From the NCBI GenBank assembly GCA_017629925.1, contig JAGBWH010000145.1, positions 1 to 5,719 on the forward strand: a stretch of DNA of 5,719 nt. Direction: 5' to 3'. Shown here piece after piece: positions 1-4,480 of this stretch (position 1 is the stretch's first letter; the number at the start of each line of letters is the position of its first letter). The notes under the pieces were generated by a model, which ran no database searches, was not told the DNA's origin, and was given only the letters and a program-made list of their open reading frames with translations. Source of the stretch: Clostridia bacterium. GTDB lineage: Bacteria; Bacillota; Clostridia; Oscillospirales; CAG-272. A program made the position numbers and the translations under genes.

Positions 1-2
1 AC

Positions 3-89
3 GGAACATACACACCCGTCACAGATGCCAGCCAAAACGTGACGTACTTTACCTCAACGTATGATGACTATTATTGGTATAAGAAATAA
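3..89 (+). CDS. C-terminal end of an unrecognised protein (partial, cut by window edge)
   Basis: The third forward frame is open from the window edge to a TAA at 87-89 and gives 28 residues ending in TYDDYYWYKK. It is rich in Tyr, Thr and Asp, with no membrane segment or motif I recognise. The composition would fit the C-terminus of an exported or surface protein, but this is only a guess. The other two forward frames close earlier, at 40-42 and 62-64. A strong hairpin terminator begins six bases after the stop, which supports this frame as the real end of a gene. The start, length and function lie outside the window. Confidence 0.5.
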   Translation, partial: GTYTPVTDASQNVTYFTSTYDDYYWYKK

Positions 90-94
90 GCAAA

Positions 95-128
95 AACGCC
101 CAAGCGAGAGAAACCTCGCTTGGGCGTT
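95..128. terminator. Bidirectional intrinsic terminator between convergent genes
   Basis: A perfect 14-base inverted repeat (95-108 and 115-128, core CGCCCAAGCGAG) encloses a six-base loop, AGAAAC. On the minus strand the stem runs into TTTTTG, a good U-tract for the oxidoreductase transcript. On the plus strand the trailing bases are only TTATCT, a weaker tract, but the stem sits six bases after the stop of the upstream partial gene. It probably serves both converging transcripts, more strongly on the minus strand. Confidence 0.85.
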
Positions 129-172
129 ATCTATACATTGAAAAAAACTCACACGATGCCAAAGAAAGACGA

Positions 173-204
173 AAACGGCATTTTGTGACCTTTTTCTGCC
201 GTTT
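173..204 (-). terminator. Possible second terminator hairpin for the oxidoreductase transcript
   Basis: AAACGGCA at 173-180 pairs perfectly with TGCCGTTT at 197-204. Read on the minus strand, the hairpin follows the oxidoreductase stop by about ten bases and leads into TTTTCGTCTTTCTTT, which is moderately U-rich. The 16-base loop is long for an intrinsic terminator. A competing 6-bp hairpin (195-200 with 206-211) uses part of the same sequence. It may only be a weak first terminator ahead of the stronger one at 95-128. Confidence 0.35.
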
Positions 205-213
205 GGGCAGAGA

Positions 214-1365
214 TTAGTGAATGGTGGAGGTCACTTTGCGGACTTTTTTCACATAAGTGGATTTGTCCGCTTTTTCTTTTAGTGCCGCATAGAAACCTTG
301 GTGGTCAAAGTGTTTGGTATCAATCCATTCGCCTGTCCAGTCGGAATAGTAGAAGGCGTCTGCCAGCAGTACCTCGTTGATGCATTCTTCACCGGGAGAG
401 AGCAGGGGAGTGCCTTCCAGCACAGCCAAAGCAAAGTCCTCAAGCAAAGCATTATGCTGTTGCATGGTGGCGGCGGGGATTTCAATATCCAGCTTTTCGC
501 ACTTAATAGAGGGGAAAGAGGCGGTGTTGGTTTTGTTAAATTCTCTTTCGGAGACTTCGCTCTTGTAGAATGTCAGCTTGCCACTTTCCAGCACGAGTTT
601 ACCCATATCGCAGGAAATTTCCAAGCGATTGGTACCGGGTTGCTCACCTGTGGAGGTGGTGTAAATACCGATTGTGCCGCTGTCATAGCGGAAAATCGCA
701 TTCACATCGTCGTCTACTTCAATATCGTAATATTTGCCGTAGTCAATCGTGCAGAATACCTTATCAGGCATGCCAAACATCCATTGGAACAAATCAATAT
801 TGTGATGGTTGTGGTTGACGATTGTGCCTCCGCCTTCACCCTTCCAAGTGGAACGCCATTCGCTACTGTCATGGTATGCTTGGGGGCGGTACCAGTTTGT
901 CACAATCCAAATCACCTTTTTAATATGCCCAAGTTCGCCACTTGAAATCATGTTTTTAATGGTTTGGAATTGGGGAAGGGTACGTTGTTGGAAGCCGACG
1001 CAGAACACGCGGTTGTGTTTTTTAGCCGATTCAATCATCTCTTGTGTTTGCAGGGTATAAACGGCACCGGGCTTTTCGCAGTAGACGTGAAGTCCCTTTT
1101 CAAATGCCATGATGGCGTATTTGGGATGATCATAGTGAGGCACAGCCACAAGGACAGCGTCAAGCGCAGTTTTTTCTATCATCTCCTCTGCCGTCTCAAA
1201 CAGAGGCACAGAAGGAAATTCCTCTGCGCACCATGCTCTTGCATCAGCATCGATATCGCAAACCGCCCCAAGTGTCATGTGAGGCACTTCGCCTGCCATA
1301 ATGCGTTTGGCATGGCTTCTGCCCATGTTACCCATACCAATAATACCAATTTTGACTTGTTCCAT
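214..1365 (-). CDS. Gfo/Idh/MocA-family NAD(P)-dependent oxidoreductase
   Basis: This 383-residue protein has the usual length for the family. It belongs to the glucose-fructose oxidoreductase / inositol dehydrogenase family of cytoplasmic sugar, polyol or inositol dehydrogenases. The N-terminal Rossmann fold begins at KIGIIGMGNMG (residues 5-15), with the dinucleotide motif G10-x-G12-x-x-G15. An acidic residue, D38 in VCDID, lies at the end of the second strand. The family's EKP motif is at 97-99, where the lysine is the conserved catalytic or cofactor-contacting residue. The C-terminal alpha/beta domain contains GGGTIVNHNHHNIDLFQWMFG at about 168-188, corresponding to the usual GGG-D-x-G-x-H-x-x-D segment. 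H178 and D181 are kept, but the usual Asp and Gly are Asn (N174, N176). The ATG at 1365 is preferred to the adjacent GTG at 1368 because of Shine-Dalgarno spacing. The gene lies 44 bases downstream of a transporter on the same strand. The substrate cannot be assigned. Confidence 0.93.
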   Translation of the reverse strand: MEQVKIGIIGMGNMGRSHAKRIMAGEVPHMTLGAVCDIDADARAWCAEEFPSVPLFETAEEMIEKTALDAVLVAVPHYDHPKYAIMAFEKGLHVYCEKPGAVYTLQTQEMIESAKKHNRVFCVGFQQRTLPQFQTIKNMISSGELGHIKKVIWIVTNWYRPQAYHDSSEWRSTWKGEGGGTIVNHNHHNIDLFQWMFGMPDKVFCTIDYGKYYDIEVDDDVNAIFRYDSGTIGIYTTSTGEQPGTNRLEISCDMGKLVLESGKLTFYKSEVSEREFNKTNTASFPSIKCEKLDIEIPAATMQQHNALLEDFALAVLEGTPLLSPGEECINEVLLADAFYYSDWTGEWIDTKHFDHQGFYAALKEKADKSTYVKKVRKVTSTIH

Positions 1366-1372
1366 CACAAAT

Positions 1373-1377
1373 CTCCT
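1373..1377 (-). promoter_or_regulatory. Ribosome binding site deciding the oxidoreductase start
   Basis: The minus strand reads AAGGAGAT just before tandem start codons GTG (1368-1366) and ATG (1365-1363). AGGAG is 7 bases from the ATG but only 4 from the GTG. The usual spacing therefore favours the ATG, and the protein should begin MEQVKIG rather than MMEQVKIG. Confidence 0.7.
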
Positions 1378-1409
1378 TTCAAAGCAAAGCGTAAAATATA
1401 TATACTTAA

Positions 1410-2315
1410 TTATGCGTCAAATATGCCCAAAACAACGATACCGCAAAGGGCAATGGCAATGGCGAGGTAGTGCTTCCAGCTGAGTTTTTCCCTGAGGAAC
1501 AGTCTGCCCCACAGCGCAGAAACAGCGCAGTAAGCAGAGATAATCGCCATGGCAGCAGGGCCGTTTTGCTCGTCGCTGATGGCGAAAATGTACGCCAATT
1601 GACCTGCCGTTTCGCACACACCGCCGATGAGTTTCGGTACTTCACGAGGCACAGACACCTTTTCACGACGAATAGCGAATACATAAACCGCCGCCACAAT
1701 ACCCATCAAAAGGAAGGTCAGTTCATAGGCAACGTTGGCAACCTCTTCGTCCATCGTTTCCAAAATCACAGAGTCAACCACCGTACCTGCGGCGTCAATG
1801 AGACAGTAGAGCACGGGGAGAAGCAATGCAATAAAACTTTTTTGGTATTTTCTGAGTGCCGTAGATTGGCGCAGGTCATGGGCATCTAAATCTTCTCTGT
1901 ATTCGACCACGCCGAGATACACAACGCCAAGACCAATGAGTGCCACACCCACCCAAACGAGCCACTCTTCGGGGGCTTCTTTGAGGAAAACGAGGCAAAA
2001 CAGTGCAGCCAAAGCACCGGAGGAATTGCAAATAGGGGAAGAAATAGAAAGCTCAATATAGCGAAGGGACACATATCCAATGACCATAGAGCCAATGTAG
2101 AGCAGGGAAGCGGGAAGGTATTGCCACATAGCGGAAAAGGTAAAGTCCACTCCGCCAATGAAAACTTCATACGCCGCATGAAGCCCCATCACAAGGCCAA
2201 CGGCTACAACCATTTTCCAATGGCTATACTTATCATCAGGCTTACTGCCTACTTTTGAAAAAATATCAGAGCCACTCCAGCAGAGTAGCGCAATCAATGC
2301 ATAAACAAACCACAT
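1410..2315 (-). CDS. EamA/DMT-superfamily membrane transporter
   Basis: This 301-residue, very hydrophobic protein has about ten predicted transmembrane helices, the size and topology of drug/metabolite transporter (EamA) family permeases of the inner membrane. An internal duplication is visible. LKEAPEEWLVWVGVALIGLG at about 111-130 ends the first half, and LREKLSWKHYLAIAIALCG at about 274-292 ends the second. Both show the family's short acidic/basic loop followed by a hydrophobic last helix. A charged linker at about 139-160 separates the halves. The first helix (2-22) starts directly after the initiator Met, so no cleaved signal peptide is expected. The start has AGGAG at 2326-2330, ten bases upstream. 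The gene precedes the oxidoreductase by 44 bases with no terminator between them, so the two probably form an operon and may handle the same metabolite. DMT members move many unrelated compounds, so no substrate is proposed. Confidence 0.87.
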   Translation of the reverse strand: MWFVYALIALLCWSGSDIFSKVGSKPDDKYSHWKMVVAVGLVMGLHAAYEVFIGGVDFTFSAMWQYLPASLLYIGSMVIGYVSLRYIELSISSPICNSSGALAALFCLVFLKEAPEEWLVWVGVALIGLGVVYLGVVEYREDLDAHDLRQSTALRKYQKSFIALLLPVLYCLIDAAGTVVDSVILETMDEEVANVAYELTFLLMGIVAAVYVFAIRREKVSVPREVPKLIGGVCETAGQLAYIFAISDEQNGPAAMAIISAYCAVSALWGRLFLREKLSWKHYLAIAIALCGIVVLGIFDA

Positions 2316-2340
2316 AATTTTTTATCTCCTAAATTTTTAG

Positions 2341-2369
2341 ATGTTAATTTGAAATAACGGCCATGTAAA
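2341..2369 (-). promoter_or_regulatory. Candidate sigma-A type promoter for the transporter-oxidoreductase operon
   Basis: On the minus strand TTTACA (2369-2364, 5 of 6 to the -35 consensus) is followed after exactly 17 bases by TAACAT (2346-2341, 4 of 6 to the -10 consensus). Transcription would begin near 2334, giving a short leader that still contains the AGGAG at 2326-2330. The 89-base gap after the small membrane protein gene shows no clear terminator, so readthrough from that gene is also possible. Confidence 0.4.
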
Positions 2370-2404
2370 CATAAAGGCGCAAATCAGGAGACACAAGAGT
2401 GATC

Positions 2405-2845
2405 TTATGCTTGATGTATGATAAAGGCGATAGCTGTATACACGATGCTTATCACAAAAAAGGACAAATCAGACCAAAATAGAATTTTGCTTGTGAGCAG
2501 CATTTTTCTCGGAGGGGTGGGAGAATGGGGAAGTGGCGCTGTCTCGCCTTCCACCAAAGGATTTGCCTCCGTGAGATTTCGACGCAAGCGACGATGCAAG
2601 ACAAAAGAGAGAATAGAACCCAAAATCCCAAAAAACCATGTGACAGCGGCGCCAATCAAACCAAGCAATAAGGTAATCACCAAAGCGATAGCATGGCCAA
2701 GATTTGCACCAACATCATTTGTGGGCGGTGGGGGTTTGGTAAAAACGGATAAAGACAAGAAAATGACAGTCCACACCAATGCAGCAAAAGCAATCACGCT
2801 GATGATGATAACGGAAACTGACATAGCCGTTTGTTTTCTCGCCAT
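2405..2845 (-). CDS. Small multi-pass membrane protein of unknown function
   Basis: I do not recognise this 146-residue protein. Hydrophobic stretches at about 9-35, 49-83 (long enough for two helices or one helical hairpin) and 121-143 suggest three or four membrane segments. A proline run, KPPPPTNDVG at 37-46, follows the first helix. A basic cluster, HRRLRRN at 84-90, follows the middle hydrophobic block and by the positive-inside rule should be cytoplasmic. It is followed by a Pro-rich linker (PHSPTPP, 106-112). The start is well supported: AGGAGG (2858-2853) lies 7 bases before the ATG, and a strong promoter lies just upstream. It is transcribed divergently from metK and in the same direction as the transporter, 89 bases ahead of it. 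No catalytic motif is visible, so a function in transport or the envelope would be a guess. Confidence 0.75.
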   Translation of the reverse strand: MARKQTAMSVSVIIISVIAFAALVWTVIFLSLSVFTKPPPPTNDVGANLGHAIALVITLLLGLIGAAVTWFFGILGSILSFVLHRRLRRNLTEANPLVEGETAPLPHSPTPPRKMLLTSKILFWSDLSFFVISIVYTAIAFIIHQA

Positions 2846-2872
2846 TTTACGTCCTCCTTTTTTTCATGCTTT

Positions 2873-2886
2873 GCAATCTCGATTGC
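2873..2886. repeat. Palindrome at the predicted transcription start of the small membrane protein gene
   Basis: GCAATC and GATTGC form an interrupted palindrome with a two-base centre. It lies immediately downstream of the -10 box (2893-2898), covering the predicted +1 at about 2886. That is a typical place for a repressor operator. It could instead be a chance repeat, or form a small hairpin at the 5' end of the mRNA. Confidence 0.3.
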
Positions 2887-2892
2887 CTCATT

Positions 2893-2922
2893 ATTGTAAC
2901 ATAATCCATGTGGAGCTGTCAA
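2893..2922 (-). promoter_or_regulatory. Strong sigma-A type promoter for the small membrane protein gene
   Basis: On the minus strand a perfect TTGACA (2922-2917) is followed by an 18-base spacer and TACAAT (2898-2893, 5 of 6). The spacer ends in TGT, giving the extended TGn-10 form. The predicted start near 2886 gives a leader of about 40 bases that carries the AGGAGG of the gene. It is the best consensus promoter in the window. Confidence 0.75.
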
Positions 2923-3046
2923 TCTTTTGGGGCAAAAAACTGCCTGCTTTTTCTATTTTTGGCGCAAAATAGATCGCATTTTTGCCTTAGATTTTTGATG
3001 GCAAATATATCATATAAAATTTTTGAAATATTTTTTATCATAGATA
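2923..3046. other. AT-rich spacer between the divergent promoters, no gene seen
   Basis: This stretch separates the two opposed promoters. It is strongly AT-rich on the metK side (about 2988-3046), which could act as an UP-element-like or bendable region for the metK promoter. It contains a loose inverted repeat, GGCAAAAA at 2931-2938 and TTTTTGCC at 2979-2986, with a 40-base spacing. No open frame with a ribosome binding site is visible. The whole gene-free interval runs from 2846 to 3241, and the rest of it is occupied by the two promoters and the metK riboswitch leader. Confidence 0.5.
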
Positions 3047-3075
3047 TTGCAAAATAGGGGAATGTGTGATATAAT
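3047..3075 (+). promoter_or_regulatory. Promoter of the metK riboswitch transcript
   Basis: TTGCAA (3047-3052, 4 of 6 to TTGACA) lies 17 bases before a perfect TATAAT (3070-3075). TG at 3067-3068 makes it an extended -10 element, which can compensate for the weaker -35. Transcription is expected at about 3082, one or two bases before the first strand of riboswitch helix P1, so the aptamer would be at the extreme 5' end of the RNA. Confidence 0.75.
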
Positions 3076-3083
3076 GAAAAATA

Positions 3084-3204
3084 CCTATCAAGAGTGGTGG
3101 AGGGACAGGCCCTGTGAAGCCACGGCAACCTGTATTCTACAAGGTGCCAATTCCCGATAAGATAGGGCATATTCGGGAAACGGCAATATGCCGTTTATTT
3201 TTTT
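3084..3204 (+). ncRNA. SAM-I (S-box) riboswitch leader of metK, with unusual P4/P1 region
   Basis: This RNA binds S-adenosylmethionine and is expected to stop transcription of metK when SAM is plentiful. The S-box core is easy to see. P1 is CCTATC (3084-3089) with GATAGG (3161-3166). AAGAG follows at 3090-3094. The P2 kink-turn arm has GGAGGGA (3099-3105), GGCCC (3108-3112) and TGTGAA (3113-3118). GCAACC (3125-3130) is followed by a short P3 (3129-3134 with 3138-3144), and AAGGTGCCAATTCC (3141-3154) corresponds to J3/4. Only about six bases then remain before AAGATAGG, so the normal P4 hairpin is lacking. Downstream, GGCATATT (3166-3173) can pair with AATATGCC (3185-3192) as an antiterminator. 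That excludes the terminator and shares bases with the P1 3' strand. The element is an S-box beyond reasonable doubt, but the class variant is uncertain. Confidence 0.93.
3178..3204 (+). terminator. Intrinsic terminator of the metK riboswitch
   Basis: A perfect 8-bp stem, AAACGGCA (3178-3185) with TGCCGTTT (3189-3196), has a three-base ATA loop. It is followed by an A and seven T residues (3198-3204). It overlaps the 3' half of the antiterminator (3185-3192), so the two structures cannot coexist. It ends 37 bases before the metK start codon, the usual layout for SAM-dependent premature termination. Confidence 0.88.
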
Positions 3205-3241
3205 GCTAAAATTGATAAATTAAAAAAATGAGGATAAAAAA

Positions 3242-4423
3242 ATGAGAAGAATGTTATTTACTTCGGAGTCCGTCACAGAAGGACATCCCGACAAAATCTG
3301 CGACAGAATATCTGACTCTGTCCTTGACGCCATCGTGGCACAGGATCCTATGGCGCGCGTGGCTTGTGAGACCTTTGTGACCACAGGCATGATTACCGTC
3401 ATGGGCGAAATTACCACCTCAGCCTATGTTGACATTGAAAAAATCGCAAGAGAAGCCGTCTGCGATATCGGCTATAATCATTCCGATTATGGCTTTGATG
3501 GCAACACCTGCGGTGTGCTTGTGGCTGTGCATGGTCAATCTCCCGACATTGCATTGGGCGTTGACAGATGCGCAGAAGACAAAGCAGGCACCCTCACCGA
3601 TGACCTGAACACAGGCGCAGGTGACCAAGGCATGATGTTTGGCTATGCTTGCACTGAAACCAAAGAACTGATGCCACTCCCCATTTCTTTGGCGCATAAA
3701 ATGGCGCTTCGTCTCACCGAGGTGAGAAAAAACGGCACGCTGCCTTACCTCCGTCCAGACGGTAAAACCCAAGTGACCGTGGCATACGAAGACGGCAAGC
3801 CCGTATCGGTAGAGGCGATTGTCGTCTCTTCTCAACATAGTGCCGCGGTGGAGCTCGAGCAAATTCGCCGTGATGTGATCGAGCACGTGATCACCCCCAT
3901 TATCCCTGCTGACATGATGCACGAAGATACCAAAATTTTCGTTAACCCCACAGGTCGTTTTGTGATTGGTGGCCCCGCAGGGGACACAGGCCTTACCGGC
4001 AGAAAGATTATCGTAGACACCTATGGTGGCTATTGCGGTCACGGTGGCGGTGCGTTTTCCGGCAAAGACTGCACCAAAGTGGACCGTTCCGCTTCCTACG
4101 CTGCACGTTATGTGGCAAAAAATATCGTTGCCGCAGGCTTGGCTGAAAAATGCCAAGTGCAAATCGCCTATGCGATTGGCGTAGCCACACCCGTGTCTGT
4201 CAATGTAGATACCTATGGCACAGCCAAAGTGGATGAAAGCAAAATCGAAGAAGCTGTAATGGCCATCTTTGACCTTCGCCCTGCCGCTATCATCAAAGCA
4301 TTTGGTCTCCGCCGTCCTATTTTCTCTCAATACTCTGCATATGGCCACATGGGCAGAGAAGACATTGATACCCCTTGGGAACATACCGATAAGGTAGACG
4401 CCTTAAAAGAATATCTGAAATAA
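3242..4423 (+). CDS. metK: S-adenosylmethionine synthetase (methionine adenosyltransferase)
   Basis: MetK condenses L-methionine and ATP to S-adenosylmethionine with release of phosphate and diphosphate, as a cytoplasmic tetramer needing Mg2+ and K+. The 393-residue length is normal. The signatures are complete: GHPDK at 14-18 (His15 and Asp17 in the active site), the ATP-binding [12 protein letters not shown] at 125-136, [13 protein letters not shown] at 161-173, GRK at 253-255, DTYGG at 259-263 and the P-loop-like GGGAFSGKD at 268-276. A short insertion before GAGDQG (about 110-124) is longer than in the E. coli enzyme. Two residues before HGGGAF are Cys-Gly (265-266) instead of the frequent Ala-Arg, a position that also varies in other MetKs. 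The ATG at 3242 has GAGGA (3230-3234) 7 bases upstream. A later in-frame ATG at 3251 lacks this spacing. Expression should be controlled by the S-box leader just upstream. Confidence 0.98.
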   Translation: MRRMLFTSESVTEGHPDKICDRISDSVLDAIVAQDPMARVACETFVTTGMITVMGEITTSAYVDIEKIAREAVCDIGYNHSDYGFDGNTCGVLVAVHGQSPDIALGVDRCAEDKAGTLTDDLNTGAGDQGMMFGYACTETKELMPLPISLAHKMALRLTEVRKNGTLPYLRPDGKTQVTVAYEDGKPVSVEAIVVSSQHSAAVELEQIRRDVIEHVITPIIPADMMHEDTKIFVNPTGRFVIGGPAGDTGLTGRKIIVDTYGGYCGHGGGAFSGKDCTKVDRSASYAARYVAKNIVAAGLAEKCQVQIAYAIGVATPVSVNVDTYGTAKVDESKIEEAVMAIFDLRPAAIIKAFGLRRPIFSQYSAYGHMGREDIDTPWEHTDKVDALKEYLK

Positions 4424-4464
4424 TTAGACCCCACTATTTGTGACATAGAGAACCTGAAAAGCGA

Positions 4465-4475
4465 AAGGAAGTGAT
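4465..4475 (+). promoter_or_regulatory. Ribosome binding site fixing the GTG start of the helicase gene
   Basis: AAGGAAGTGAT differs by one base from the extended anti-16S complement AAGGAGGTGAT. It ends five bases before the GTG at 4481. An in-frame TAG lies at 4475-4477, so no earlier start is possible, and the first in-frame ATG (4517) has no such site. Initiation at GTG is therefore well supported. Confidence 0.8.
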
Positions 4476-4480
4476 AGACT

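Noticed and set aside
298..945. Plus-strand open frame (215 codons) inside the oxidoreductase gene
   Set aside because: It lies wholly opposite a gene with clear family motifs, shows no family resemblance of its own and lacks a convincing start signal.
1393..1420. Possible internal promoter before the oxidoreductase (minus strand TTGACG, 16-base spacer, TATTTT)
   Set aside because: The -10 match is only 4 of 6 in a very AT-rich stretch, and TTGACG overlaps the last codons of the transporter. Too weak to annotate, though internal initiation is not excluded.
2418..2972. Plus-strand open frame (184 codons) opposite the small membrane protein gene
   Set aside because: It runs through the well-supported promoter and ribosome binding site of the opposite-strand gene and gives a Lys/Arg-rich sequence without a recognisable fold. 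The minus-strand frame has hydrophobic helices and a proper start, so it is preferred.
3074..3160. Short ATG-started frame of 28 codons (MKNTYQEWWRD...) across the S-box aptamer
   Set aside because: The ATG overlaps the -10 element and lies upstream of the predicted transcription start, so it would not be in the mRNA. The sequence is explained by conserved riboswitch structure.
3419..4384. Long minus-strand open frame (321 codons) opposite metK
   Set aside because: It mirrors a strongly conserved metK frame, its translation is rich in His, Cys and Gly with no recognisable family, and no ribosome binding site precedes it. It is a shadow of metK codon use.
4424..4480. Search for a terminator or promoter between metK and the helicase gene
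   Set aside because: No stem followed by a T-tract and no convincing -35/-10 pair is visible in these 57 bases. Only the helicase ribosome binding site is supported.
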